The position numbers and the translations under genes are program-made. Positions 7,815-18,110 of a stretch of DNA of 64,000 bases are shown piece after piece; positions within the stretch are counted from its first letter, which is position 1, and the number at the start of each line of letters is the position of its first letter. The DNA lies in assembly GCF_002995495.1 (NCBI RefSeq), contig NZ_PVZV01000006.1:1-64000 (forward strand), in the 5' to 3' direction. This DNA is from Actinocorallia populi. GTDB lineage: Bacteria; Actinomycetota; Actinomycetes; Streptosporangiales; Streptosporangiaceae. The notes under the pieces are model-generated. The model worked only from the letters and a program-made list of their open reading frames with translations, ran no database searches and was not told the DNA's origin.

Positions 7815-10800
7815 ATGACTCTCTCGTCTTCTGTCGTGTCCGTCGACGACGTCGTGGACCTGGTCGCGGGGGTCCTCGGGCTCCCGCGGGAGCAGGTGGA
7901 CCCCGACACCGCGCTGACCGTCCTCGGGCTGGAGTCCTTCACCGCCGTCCGGTTGCGCAGGCGGCTGCGCGACCTCGGCATGGACCTGCCCATGACCGCC
8001 TTCCTGGGGAGCGCGACGGCGCGCACGGTCGCGGCCGGCGTCGCCGATCCCGGCGGGGAGGCCGGCACGGGGGAGGGCCACCCGCTGACCCCGCTGCAGA
8101 CGGCCTACTGGATCGGCCGCGACCGCGCGTTCCCGCTCGGCGGGGTGGCGACCTTCTACTACCGGGAGTACGACCGGTCCGCGGCCGACCCCGAGGCCGA
8201 CCTCGCGGCGTTGGAGGCCGGCTGGAACCGGCTGGTCGCCCACCACCCCATGCTGCGCATGGTCGTCGACCGCGCGGGCGGGCAGCACGTCCTGCCGTCC
8301 GTCGAGGACTACCGCATCCGGGTCGAGGACCTGCGCGGCCCGGACGCGGACCGGGCCGAGCGGCGGCTCGCCGAGCTGCGGTACGAGCGCTCCCACCAGA
8401 TCAGGCCCGCCGACCGGTGGCCGCTGTTCGACATCACCGCGGCCTTCCTGCCCGGCGGCCGCACCAGGATCTTCCTCGGCGTCGACGTCCTGGCGCTCGA
8501 CCTGGCGGGCTGGATGCAGATCCTCGCCGAATGGGGCGCCGTGGTGGCCGACCCGGGCCTGGAACTGCCCGGCTCGCCGGTCTCCTTCCCCGAACTGGTC
8601 GCACGGCGCCGAGAGGACCCCGACGAGAGCCTCCGCAGGATCCGGGACGAGGAGTACTGGCGGGCACGGAACCTGCCCCCGGGCCCGGAGCTTCCCTGGA
8701 CCCGCGACCTGGCCGAGGTCCGCTCGCACCGTTTCACCCGCGCCTCCGCCGAACTGGAGGCCGCGGAGTGGGAGGCGCTGCGCGAGCGCGCGGCGCGTCG
8801 CGGGCTGAGCCCCACGGGCGTGCTGCTGGCCGCGTGCGGACTGGTGCTGTCCCGGTGGGGGGCGGGCGGGCCGTTCTGCCTCAACACGACGCTGTTCGAC
8901 CGGCCCGACGAGCCGGAGCTCGCCCATCTGGTCGGTGACTTCACCTCCACGGTGCTCGTCGAGATCCCGCGGCCCGACCTCAGGGAATGGGGCGGCTTCG
9001 GGGACTTCGCCGCCCGGGTCAACCGCCGCTTCTGGACCGACATGGAGCATCGCGCGGTCTCCGGCGTGGAGGTGCGCGGCGGCGGCGACCTCACCCCGGC
9101 CCACCCGGTGGTCTTCACCAGCGGCCTGGGACTGAGCGAGCCGGGCCGCGCCCCGGCGGACTGGCTGGGCGAGGAGGTCTACGGGATCTCCCAGACCCCC
9201 CAGGTGGCGCTCGACCACATCGTCCACGACGAAGGCGGACGGCTGCGCATCGCCTGGGACGCGGTCGAAGGGCTCCTGCCGGACGGGTTCGCCGAAGGCA
9301 TGCGCGACGCCCACCTGCGGCTGCTGCGCCGCCTGGCCGAGGGCGAGGAGGCCTGGAGCGATCCGGCGCTGGGCTGGGACCCGTCGTTCCTGGCGGAGGA
9401 GCCGCTGGAGCAGCGGCCCTTCGGCGACGCCGGGCCGCTGCTGGACGACCCGCTGCGCCGCGCCGCGCGCACGTGCGTGGACGGGCCCGCGCTGCTCGAC
9501 GCGCGAAGCGGCATCACCCACGGGGAACTGGCCGAGCGGACCGCCCGGATCGGCTCGGCCCTGGCGGCGTGCGGCCTGGGCCCCGGCGACCTCGTCGCGG
9601 TCGCCTTCGACAAGGGAGCCGAGCAGGTGACCGCCCTGCTCGGCGTCTGCGCGAGCGGCGCGGGATACGTGCCGGTCGAGCCGTCGTGGCCCGCCGACCG
9701 GATCGCCTCGGTGTGCGAGCAGGCCGCGATCGCCCACGCGGTCGTCCCCGACGGCGACACGACCGCCTGGCCCGCCGGGGTCACCGTCCACCGCCTCTCG
9801 CAGTGCCTGCGGGGCGGCGAGGCGCGACCGCGCCGCGCCGAGGCGGACGACCTGGCCTACGTCATCTTCACCTCCGGCTCCACCGGACGGCCCAAGGGCG
9901 TGGCCATCGAGCACCGGGCCGCCCGCACCACCATCGACGACCTGATCGACCGGTTCCCCGTCGGCCCGCAGGACCGCGTCCTCGGCCTGTCCGCCTTCAG
10001 CTTCGACCTGTCGGTGCACGACGTCTTCGGAGTCATGGGCACCGGCGCGGCGCTCGTGCTGCCCGACGCCGCCCGCCAGCGCGATCCCGGGCACTGGCTC
10101 GAACTGATGGAACGCCACCGGGTCACTGTCTGGAACACCGCGCCCGCCCTGATGGAGATGCTCGTCGAGTACGCCGAACTCGAACCCGAACGCACCCGCA
10201 GGGCGCTGGCCCCGCTGCGCGTGGTGTTCCTGTCGGCGGACTGGATCCCGGTGACGCTGCCCGACCGGGTGCGCGCCCTGGCGCCCGACGCGCAGATCAT
10301 CAGCCTCGGCGGGGCCACCGAGGCCTCGATCTGGTCGATCTGCTTCCCGATCGGCCACGTCCCGCCGTCGTGGCCGAGCATCCCCTACGGGCGGGCGCTG
10401 CGCGGCCAGTGCTTCCACATCCTCGACCCGCGGGGGCGTCCGTGCCCCGTCGGGGAGTCCGGCGAGCTGCACATCGGCGGTGACGGGCTGGCCCGCTGCT
10501 ACATCGGCGACGACCAGCAGACCCGCGAACGGTTCGTCACCGATTCCGTCCTGGACCGCAGGCTCTACCGGACCGGCGACCTGGGCCGCTGGCGCGCCGA
10601 CGGCACCATCGAGTTCCTGGGCCGCCTCGACCGCCAGGTGAAGATCCGCGGCCACCGCATCGAACTCGGCGAGGTGGAGTCCGCGCTCGACCGCACACCC
10701 GGCGTGCGCCACTCGGTGGCGCTGTCGATGCCCGGCCCCGACGACCGCCCCCGCCTGGTCGCCTTCCTCGTCGGCGACCCCGCCGCGCCGCCCACGGACG

Positions 10801-11720
10801 AGGACCTCGTGACCCGGCTGCGCGAACGGGTCCCCGACTCCATGGTCCCCAGCCGCTTCGTCCGCCTGGCCGACTTCCCCGTCACGGCCAACGGGAAGAT
10901 CGACTACAAGGCGCTCCCGAACCCCTACCGCAGGCGGGCGCCCTCGACACCCGCCCGGCCGGACATCCCCGCCCCGGCGGTCCCCGCACCGGAGACCGAG
11001 GCCGTGCCGGTCGCCGGGCCCTCCACCGAGGCCGAGCTGGCCCTCCTGATCCGGACGGCCGTGGAGCAGGGACTCGAGGTCACCCTGCGGATCACGGCAG
11101 GGGCACTGCCTCCCTCCCGGGCACTGACCACCGCGGGAGCCTGCGCGTCGGCACTGCGCGCCGCAGCCGCCCGCAGCGGCCTCTCCCTGGACGAGCGGCT
11201 GGCACCCGGCACGCTGATCGAGCTCACCACCGGTCCGGGAGCCGCGGCCCCGCCTGACCCCCTGCCGGACGAGGCGCTCGCCTGGTCTCCCGCTTCACGC
11301 ACCGCCGCCGAGCCGTCCGCGGACGAGGTCACCGTCCGCGCTCCGCGGCCCCCCGCACCGGCCGCGGAGCCGGCACGTCCGGACGCCGAGACGGAACGGA
11401 CGATCACGAAGGTGCTGAGCGAACTGCTCGCGGGAGCCCCGGTGGACGCCGAGACGCCCTTCTTCCGGCTGGGAGCGACCTCGCTGACCCTGGTGCGCGC
11501 CCACGCCCGGCTGGTGGAGCTGCTCGACCCGGAACTGGAGGTGGTGGACATGTTCAGCCATCCGACCGTCCGGCAACTGGCGACCCGCATCGCGGGCCGG
11601 AGGCGGCCCGCGCCCGAACCCCCTCCGGTCCCGGAGCCGCCCGCCGCGGAGTCCTCGGCCGAGGAACGCGCCCACCAGCGCCGGACGGCCCGCCGCAGGG
11701 CGGCGGAGGTGGCCGGATGA
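7815..11720 (+). CDS. NRPS: carrier-Cy-A-carrier (cysteine-type module)
   Basis: A 1301-residue synthetase. Domains: an N-terminal carrier (GLESF, Ser about 40), a heterocyclization domain about 90-510 with the DxxxxD motif DVLALD (about 223), an adenylation domain about 530-1030 (FTSGSTGRPKG about 684; TGDLGRW; NGKIDYKALPN), a Pro/Ala-rich linker, and a C-terminal carrier (LGATSL about 1218). The specificity residues I read are D-L-H-N-F-S-L-I-W, close to the cysteine code DLYNLSLIW. It should load Cys and form a thiazoline on whatever acyl group the first carrier bears. ATG 7815 is preferred over 7794 because AAGGGG precedes it. It overlaps the PKS start (ATGA). The layout matches the first half of yersiniabactin HMWP2. 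Confidence 0.93.
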   Translation: MTLSSSVVSVDDVVDLVAGVLGLPREQVDPDTALTVLGLESFTAVRLRRRLRDLGMDLPMTAFLGSATARTVAAGVADPGGEAGTGEGHPLTPLQTAYWIGRDRAFPLGGVATFYYREYDRSAADPEADLAALEAGWNRLVAHHPMLRMVVDRAGGQHVLPSVEDYRIRVEDLRGPDADRAERRLAELRYERSHQIRPADRWPLFDITAAFLPGGRTRIFLGVDVLALDLAGWMQILAEWGAVVADPGLELPGSPVSFPELVARRREDPDESLRRIRDEEYWRARNLPPGPELPWTRDLAEVRSHRFTRASAELEAAEWEALRERAARRGLSPTGVLLAACGLVLSRWGAGGPFCLNTTLFDRPDEPELAHLVGDFTSTVLVEIPRPDLREWGGFGDFAARVNRRFWTDMEHRAVSGVEVRGGGDLTPAHPVVFTSGLGLSEPGRAPADWLGEEVYGISQTPQVALDHIVHDEGGRLRIAWDAVEGLLPDGFAEGMRDAHLRLLRRLAEGEEAWSDPALGWDPSFLAEEPLEQRPFGDAGPLLDDPLRRAARTCVDGPALLDARSGITHGELAERTARIGSALAACGLGPGDLVAVAFDKGAEQVTALLGVCASGAGYVPVEPSWPADRIASVCEQAAIAHAVVPDGDTTAWPAGVTVHRLSQCLRGGEARPRRAEADDLAYVIFTSGSTGRPKGVAIEHRAARTTIDDLIDRFPVGPQDRVLGLSAFSFDLSVHDVFGVMGTGAALVLPDAARQRDPGHWLELMERHRVTVWNTAPALMEMLVEYAELEPERTRRALAPLRVVFLSADWIPVTLPDRVRALAPDAQIISLGGATEASIWSICFPIGHVPPSWPSIPYGRALRGQCFHILDPRGRPCPVGESGELHIGGDGLARCYIGDDQQTRERFVTDSVLDRRLYRTGDLGRWRADGTIEFLGRLDRQVKIRGHRIELGEVESALDRTPGVRHSVALSMPGPDDRPRLVAFLVGDPAAPPTDEDLVTRLRERVPDSMVPSRFVRLADFPVTANGKIDYKALPNPYRRRAPSTPARPDIPAPAVPAPETEAVPVAGPSTEAELALLIRTAVEQGLEVTLRITAGALPPSRALTTAGACASALRAAAARSGLSLDERLAPGTLIELTTGPGAAAPPDPLPDEALAWSPASRTAAEPSADEVTVRAPRPPAPAAEPARPDAETERTITKVLSELLAGAPVDAETPFFRLGATSLTLVRAHARLVELLDPELEVVDMFSHPTVRQLATRIAGRRRPAPEPPPVPEPPAAESSAEERAHQRRTARRRAAEVAG

Positions 11721-14700
11721 TCGCCGTCGTCGGACTCGCCTGCCGCTTCCCCGGAGCCGGGGACGCCGAGGCGTTCTGGAGGCTCCTGGCAGAAGAGCGC
11801 GAAGGACTCACCCGGCTGGGAGAAGAGGACCTGAAGGCCGCCGGGGCGCCCCGCAGGCTGCTGCGCACCCCGGGGTACGTGCCGGTCGCCGGGCTCATCG
11901 AAGGGCAGGATCTCTTCGACCCCGAACCGTTCGGCCTCCCCGACACCGAGGCGGCGCTCCTCGACCCCCAGCAGCGGCTGTTCCTGGAATGCGCCTGGCG
12001 GGCCCTGGAGGAGGCCGGTCACGGAGGCGGCAGGGGAGCCGGTTCGGTCGGGGTGTTCGCCGGCGCCGCGCAGAGCGCCTACCTGGCCACCAGCCTCACC
12101 GGGCGCTGGGATCCGACCGGCGGCGGCGCCGACCCGTTCGGCAGCCTGCAGACGGCCATCGCCACCCAGACCGACTACCTGCCGCTGCAGACCGCCTACC
12201 GGCTCGACCTCACCGGGCCCGCCGTCGCGGTGAACACCTCGTGCTCGACCTCCCTGGTGGCCGTCCACCTGGCCGCCCAGTCCCTGGAGACCGGCGAGTG
12301 CGACACCGCCCTGGCCGGAGGGGTGTCGCTGATCGTCCCCCAGGGGCGCGGCTACGTGGCCACCCCCGACGGCATCTACTCCGAGGACGGCAGGGTCAGG
12401 CCGTTCTCCGCGCGCGGCACGGGCGTCGTCTACACCCAGGGCGTCGGCGTCGTGGTGCTCCGCCGCCTCCAGGACGCCCTGGACGACGGCGACCCGATCC
12501 TCGCCGTCGTGCACGGTTCGGCGACCGGCAACGACGGCGCCGACAAGACCGGGTTCACCGCTCCGTCCGTCCGCGGCCAGGCCCGGGTCCTGGCCGAGGC
12601 GCTGGCGGTCGCCAGCGCCGAACCCGCACAGGTCGGCTACGTCGAGGCGCACGGCACCGGCACCCGGCTGGGCGACCCGATCGAGGTGGCGGCGCTGCGC
12701 CGCGTGTTCGGCGACACCGGTCCGGCCTGGTGCGGGCTCGGCTCGGTCAAGAGCAACATCGGCCACGCCAACTCCGCAGCCGGGATCGCCTCCTTCATCA
12801 AGACCGTCCTGGCCGTCCACCACCGCACGCTGCCCGCCTCGCTGCACGCCGAGCCGGTCAACGAACTGCTGGGCCTGGACGGTTCCCCCTTCGAGGTCGT
12901 CACCCGCACCCGCGCCTGGACGGGACCGGAACTGGCGGGCGTCAGCTCCTTCGGCATCGGCGGCACCAACGCCCACGTCGTCGTGGGTCCCGCGCCGCGG
13001 CGGCCGGACCCGGCCCCCGACCCGCGCCCCCACCCGGTGGTGCTGTCCGCGCACAGCGCGCGAGCACTGGAACGGACGGCCCTGGACCTGGCCGCCTGGG
13101 CCGACCGCACCCGGCCCGACACCGCGGACCTGGCCCACACCCTCCAGCAGGGCCGCCGCCACCACAGGCACCGGCTCGCCGTCGTGGCGCCCGACGGAGA
13201 CCTGGGCGCGGCGCTGCGCGGGGCCGCGGCCTCCGGGAAGCCGGTGGAGGAGCGGCCAAGGCTGGTCTTCGCCTTCCCAGGAGGCGGCAGCGCCCAGGCG
13301 GGAATGGGCGCGAGGCTGTACGAGGCCGAGCCGATGTACGCCGACCACGTCGACGAATGCGCCGAGCTCTTCGCCGAACACCTGGGCTTCGACCTGCGCG
13401 AGGTCATCCTAGGCGAGGCGGACGGCGTCCGCGGTCCCGTGCGCGGGCTGCCCGCCCTGTTCACGGTGGAGCTGGCCACCGCACGCCTCCTGGACGACTG
13501 GGGCGTGCGGCCCGACGCCGTCCTCGGCCACAGCCTCGGCGAGTACACAGCGGCCGTGCTCAGCGGGGGACTGCCGCTGAAGGACGCGGTCCGTCTCGTG
13601 TCCGTCCGCTCCGAGGCCATGGCCGAATCCGCCGGGGACGGCGCGATGCTGGCCGTCCCGCTCGGCGAGGATGACATCCGCGCCCTCCTGCGCGAGCATC
13701 CCGGACTCGACCTCGCGGCCGTCAACGCGCCGCACTCCTGTGTGGTCTCCGGACCGCGCGAGCCGATCACGGCCCTGGAACGGGTTCTGCGCGCGGCCGG
13801 GCACGAACCGTCCCTGCTGCGGTTCGACGGCGCCGCGCACTCCCGGCACGTCGAGGCCGCGCTGCCCCGGCTGCGAGCCGCGGCGGAAGGCCTGAGCCCC
13901 GCACCGCTGCGCGTCCCCGCCTTCAGCACCCTGACCGGCACGGCCGTGGACACCGAGTTCGGCCGAGCAGACCACTGGGTGCGGCAGCTACGCGAACCGG
14001 TGCGTTTCTCCCGAGCCCTCCAGGCGGCCGCCGGCACCGGCGCGCTCGTCGTCCAGATCGGACCCGGCTCCGCTCTGGCCTCCCTGGCCCGCGCCCACGG
14101 CCTGCCCGCGCTGACCACGCTGCCGTCCGAGCCGGGCGAGGACGACCTGGCGGCCCTCTACGAGACCGCCGGTCACCTGTGGGCCCGCGGGGTGGACGTC
14201 GACTTCCCCGCCATGCACCGGCCGGGTCGGCGTCGCCTGGCCTCTCCCGGCCTGGCCTTCCAACCGCGCCGTCTGTGGATCGACCCGCCCGAGGCCCCCG
14301 CGCACCGGGCAGACGAGCCCGACGAGGGCGAACCCCTGCAGATCCCGGTCTGGACCCAGTGCCCGCCGCTCGACCGGGACACCGTTCTCGACGGCCGCTG
14401 GCTGGTGGCCGGGACGGACGACGAGCTCCTGACGGCCCTGAGGGCGGCCGGAGCCGACGCCCACTCCCTGGACGCGGACGTCGAGTCCGGCGGCTGGACC
14501 GGAGTGGTGGTCCTCGCCGATCTCGACGAGCGGCGGCGGCACGACCCTGACGCGGTCACCGAAGGCGTCCTGCACCACGCCCGGCTCGCCGAACGCCTGT
14601 TCACCGGCACGGACACGCCCGAATTCCTCCTTCAGGTCACCCGCGGAGCCCACCGGGTGACCGGGACGGAACACCCCAATCCCGCGCTGGCCGCCCTGCA

Positions 14701-17700
14701 CGCCCTGCCGCGGGTCATCGCCCAGGAGCAGCCGGGAGTGCGCTGGCGCGTCCTCGACCTGGACGGGATCTCGGGAGCCGCCGATTCCGTCCCCGCCGAA
14801 CTCGCCGACCTGCGCGGCGGGGATTCCGGCCAAGAGGTGGCCGTCCGCGGCGGGACCCGCTGGATCCGGGGGATCACGCCGTGGTCTCCGATCCGTGCCG
14901 AGGCCGCTCCGGCGCCCATAACGGACGGGCAGGCGATCGCCCTGATCACCGGCGGCCTGGGCGACGTCGGCCTGACGATCGCCGAGCACCTGGCCCGCAA
15001 GGGCCTGCGGGTCGTGGTCACCACCCGGGGGGCCGGCGGCGAGGAACGGAGCCGCTCGCTCGAGCGGCTGGCCGCCGAGGGCCTGGACGTCGAGGTGAGG
15101 AGGCTGGACGCCGCCGACGCCGAGGGGACGGCCGGATTGCTGGCCGAACTCGCGGAGCGCGGGCGGCTCGCCCTCATCGTCCACGCGGCCGGCGTGGTGG
15201 CCGGCGCCGACCTCCAGCCGATGCGGCACGTGCGGGCCGAGCACGTCGACGGGCACGTGCACTCCAAGATCGGCGGGGTGCTCGCCCTGCGCGAGGCCGT
15301 CGGACGGCTCCCCGAGGCGAAGCGCCCCGGGACCGTCGTGCTGATGTCCTCGGCGGGCACCCTGGTCGGCGGGATCGGAATGGGCCCGTACTGCGCGGCC
15401 AACCGCTTCCTGGACGCCTTCGCCGAAGAGGCCGCGGACGGCACCGCGACCCGGTGGACCAGCATCGTGTGGGACGTCTGGAAGGCGGGCCCCGAAGGCG
15501 GGGAGCGGCTCACCCGCCTGCCCTACGCGCTCGGCGCGGCGACCGGCATGGCGGCGCTGGACCGGGTGCTGGCCCACCCGCTGCCCGTGGTGGCCGTCTC
15601 CAGCACCGACCTGCGCGACCGCATGGCCGAAGCGGCGTACGCCGAACCGGTCGAGGCCGGCGCCGACGCCTCGGCGCTGAGCGAGACCGAGCGTGAGGTG
15701 GCGGCGGTGTGGTCGCGCCTGCTGGGCGTAGAGGTCGCCTCCGCCGACGCGGACTTCTTCGCGCTCGGCGGCCACTCCCTGCTGGCCACCCGCATGCTGG
15801 TCATGCTGCGCGGCCTGTTCGGGGTGGAGCTGCGGCTGCGCGACCTGCTGGGCCGGCCCACGCTCGGCGCGCTCGCGAGCCTGCTCGGCTCCGGTGAGAC
15901 GCGGTCCCTGCCGGAGCCGGTCGCCGTCCCCACCGCTCCCGCGGACGGGACCTTCCCCATGACGCGCGTCCAGCACGCCTACTGGATCGGCAGGCAGGGC
16001 GGTTACGCGCTCGGCGACATCGCCTGCCACTTCTACCTGGAGTACGACTGCCCGGACCTGGACCTGCCCCGGTACGAGCGGGCTTGGCGGCAGGTAATCG
16101 AACGGCACCCGATGCTGCGGGCCATCACCACCCGCCAGGGTGCCTTCCAGATCCTCGACCACGTGCCGCCCTACCGCATCCGCGTGCACGACCTGACCGG
16201 CCTGGACGAGACGGCCCGCGAGCAGAGGCTGACCCGGCTGCGCGCCAGGATCTCCCGCGACCCCGGCCCGTCCGACCGGTGGCCGCTGGTGCAGATCCAG
16301 GCTGCCAGGCTGCCCGGCGGCCGCGTCCGCCTGTTCCTCGGCGTGGACGTGCTCGTCTGCGACGCGGGCAGCTACTGGATCATCGACCGGGAGGTGCGCC
16401 ACTTCTACGAGCGGCCCGACGAACCGCTTCCCGCGCCCGCCCTCGACTTCGCCGCCTGCGTGCGGGCGATGGAAGAGAACGGGGACGAACGCGCCGCCCG
16501 CTACTGGCGGCGGCGCACCCTGCCCGGCCCGCCGCCGCTGCCGGTCGACGCCTCCTTCGAAGGGGCGCCGCGGTTCGTACGCCGCACCGCCCGCCTGGAA
16601 CCCGCCGCCTGGCAGCGGCTGCGCCGGGAGGCCGCCCGCCGGGGCGTCACCCCGACCGCGGTGCTGCTGACCGCCTACGCCGAGGCCCTCGCCGCCTGGG
16701 CGGAGACCGAGCACTTCTCCCTCACCCTGACCCTGTTCGACCGGCCCGCGATCCACCCCGACGTGGACAAGGTCGTCGGCGACTTCACCTCCCTGCTCAT
16801 CCACGAGATCGACCGCAGGGAACCCGGCCCGTTCGCCGAGCACGTCCGCAGGGTGCAGGAGAGGCTGTTCGCCGACCTGGACCACCGCGCGCACTCGGCG
16901 CTCGACCTGCTCTCCGAGCGGGGCGCGGGCTCGGTGCCGGTGGTGTTCACCAGCGCCCTGGGACTGGAGGACCTCGTGGGCGGCGAGCCGGACCTGCAGT
17001 GGGTCGGCGAGCAGGTGCACGCGCTCAGCCAGACGCCGCAGACCTGGCTGGACCACCAGGTGCTCGTCCAGCGCGGTGAACTGCTGCTGCAATGGGACGC
17101 CGTCGCGGACCTGCTGCCCGACCACGAGGTGGACGCGGTGTTCACGGCCTACGCCGAACGGGTGCGCGCCCTGGCCTTTGAGCCGTCCGCGTGGGAACCG
17201 CAGGCACGCCCCGAGGAGGACGACGCGCTCGACGACGCCCTCATCCCGCTGCGCGCGGGCACGCAGGCGCGCACGCTCTTCCTGCTGCACCCCTCCGGCG
17301 GCGACGTCATGTGCTACGCCGAGCTGTCCCGGCTCCTGGACGAGCGGTTCGAGATCGTCGCGCTCACCGACCCCGACCTGGTCGGCGGACGGGCCCCGGG
17401 CGGGCTGCCCGGCCTGGCCCGCCGCTACCGCGACGCCATCCGGCGGCGACGGCCGCACGGCCCGTACCTGCTCGGCGGGTGGTCCATGGGCGGCAGCCTC
17501 GGACAGGAGGTGGCGCGGCTGCTCCACGAGCAGGGGGAGCACGTCGCGTTCCTGCTGATGCTCGACTCCAACGACCCTGCTCACATCACGCCGATCGCCG
17601 GAGACGAGGAGGCGGAGGCGACGGTGCGGATGCTGGGCGCGTTCGAGGCCTACCTGGACGTCGACCTCGGCGTCGGCACAGAGCGGGAGCGGACCGCCCT

Positions 17701-18088
17701 GCGGGACCTCCCGCGCGAGGCGCGCCGGGCCGAGACCGCCTCCCGGTTGCGCGCCCGCAGGCTGCTGGGGCGCGGCGACGACGTGGCAGGCCGCGTCGCG
17801 GTCTTCGCCCGGCACCTGCGCGGTCTGGCCGCGCACCGGCCCGGCCGGCTGGAGGACCCGGACACCGCCACGCTGCTGATCCGCGCGGACCGTCCGGCGA
17901 CCCGCAACTCCGGCATCGGCATGGGCGTGGACGACACCCCGCCCGGACTGCCCGACCTGGGCTGGACGGCGCACCTGGCAGGCCCCCTGGAGGTCCACGG
18001 CGTGGCCGCCGACCACTACGGCCTCCTGCGCCCGCCGGCGCTTCCCGGGCTGGCCGAACTGATCAACCGGGCGCTCTCGCGCCTGTGA
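11717..18088 (+). CDS. PKS-NRPS: KS-AT-KR-carrier-Cy-TE
   Basis: A 2123-residue hybrid. Ketosynthase 1-425 (active Cys in NTSCSTSL about 175; EAHGTGT; NIGHANSAAG), acyltransferase about 515-800 (GHSLGE about 603), ketoreductase about 1075-1260 (GGLGDVG; MSSAG; PYCAANRFLD), carrier about 1320-1390 (GGHSLLATRM), heterocyclization about 1410-1830 (DVLVCD about 1543; VVFTSALG; PQTWLDH), type I thioesterase about 1850-2120 (GWSMGG about 1920, His near the end in ADHYGLL). It resembles yersiniabactin HMWP1 (KS-AT-MT-KR-ACP-Cy-MT-PCP-TE) but lacks both methyltransferases and, oddly, the carrier between Cy and TE. Expected role: one ketide extension with reduction, a thiazoline closure, and release. 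The acyltransferase motif does not clearly separate malonyl from methylmalonyl. Confidence 0.94.
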   Translation: MIAVVGLACRFPGAGDAEAFWRLLAEEREGLTRLGEEDLKAAGAPRRLLRTPGYVPVAGLIEGQDLFDPEPFGLPDTEAALLDPQQRLFLECAWRALEEAGHGGGRGAGSVGVFAGAAQSAYLATSLTGRWDPTGGGADPFGSLQTAIATQTDYLPLQTAYRLDLTGPAVAVNTSCSTSLVAVHLAAQSLETGECDTALAGGVSLIVPQGRGYVATPDGIYSEDGRVRPFSARGTGVVYTQGVGVVVLRRLQDALDDGDPILAVVHGSATGNDGADKTGFTAPSVRGQARVLAEALAVASAEPAQVGYVEAHGTGTRLGDPIEVAALRRVFGDTGPAWCGLGSVKSNIGHANSAAGIASFIKTVLAVHHRTLPASLHAEPVNELLGLDGSPFEVVTRTRAWTGPELAGVSSFGIGGTNAHVVVGPAPRRPDPAPDPRPHPVVLSAHSARALERTALDLAAWADRTRPDTADLAHTLQQGRRHHRHRLAVVAPDGDLGAALRGAAASGKPVEERPRLVFAFPGGGSAQAGMGARLYEAEPMYADHVDECAELFAEHLGFDLREVILGEADGVRGPVRGLPALFTVELATARLLDDWGVRPDAVLGHSLGEYTAAVLSGGLPLKDAVRLVSVRSEAMAESAGDGAMLAVPLGEDDIRALLREHPGLDLAAVNAPHSCVVSGPREPITALERVLRAAGHEPSLLRFDGAAHSRHVEAALPRLRAAAEGLSPAPLRVPAFSTLTGTAVDTEFGRADHWVRQLREPVRFSRALQAAAGTGALVVQIGPGSALASLARAHGLPALTTLPSEPGEDDLAALYETAGHLWARGVDVDFPAMHRPGRRRLASPGLAFQPRRLWIDPPEAPAHRADEPDEGEPLQIPVWTQCPPLDRDTVLDGRWLVAGTDDELLTALRAAGADAHSLDADVESGGWTGVVVLADLDERRRHDPDAVTEGVLHHARLAERLFTGTDTPEFLLQVTRGAHRVTGTEHPNPALAALHALPRVIAQEQPGVRWRVLDLDGISGAADSVPAELADLRGGDSGQEVAVRGGTRWIRGITPWSPIRAEAAPAPITDGQAIALITGGLGDVGLTIAEHLARKGLRVVVTTRGAGGEERSRSLERLAAEGLDVEVRRLDAADAEGTAGLLAELAERGRLALIVHAAGVVAGADLQPMRHVRAEHVDGHVHSKIGGVLALREAVGRLPEAKRPGTVVLMSSAGTLVGGIGMGPYCAANRFLDAFAEEAADGTATRWTSIVWDVWKAGPEGGERLTRLPYALGAATGMAALDRVLAHPLPVVAVSSTDLRDRMAEAAYAEPVEAGADASALSETEREVAAVWSRLLGVEVASADADFFALGGHSLLATRMLVMLRGLFGVELRLRDLLGRPTLGALASLLGSGETRSLPEPVAVPTAPADGTFPMTRVQHAYWIGRQGGYALGDIACHFYLEYDCPDLDLPRYERAWRQVIERHPMLRAITTRQGAFQILDHVPPYRIRVHDLTGLDETAREQRLTRLRARISRDPGPSDRWPLVQIQAARLPGGRVRLFLGVDVLVCDAGSYWIIDREVRHFYERPDEPLPAPALDFAACVRAMEENGDERAARYWRRRTLPGPPPLPVDASFEGAPRFVRRTARLEPAAWQRLRREAARRGVTPTAVLLTAYAEALAAWAETEHFSLTLTLFDRPAIHPDVDKVVGDFTSLLIHEIDRREPGPFAEHVRRVQERLFADLDHRAHSALDLLSERGAGSVPVVFTSALGLEDLVGGEPDLQWVGEQVHALSQTPQTWLDHQVLVQRGELLLQWDAVADLLPDHEVDAVFTAYAERVRALAFEPSAWEPQARPEEDDALDDALIPLRAGTQARTLFLLHPSGGDVMCYAELSRLLDERFEIVALTDPDLVGGRAPGGLPGLARRYRDAIRRRRPHGPYLLGGWSMGGSLGQEVARLLHEQGEHVAFLLMLDSNDPAHITPIAGDEEAEATVRMLGAFEAYLDVDLGVGTERERTALRDLPREARRAETASRLRARRLLGRGDDVAGRVAVFARHLRGLAAHRPGRLEDPDTATLLIRADRPATRNSGIGMGVDDTPPGLPDLGWTAHLAGPLEVHGVAADHYGLLRPPALPGLAELINRALSRL

Positions 18089-18110
18089 CCCCCCTGAGAG
18101 AACGGAATCC

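Noticed and set aside
7803-13381. Other very long antisense frames over the first NRPS and the KS
   Set aside because: Same shadow effect; the plus strand has complete NRPS and PKS domains.
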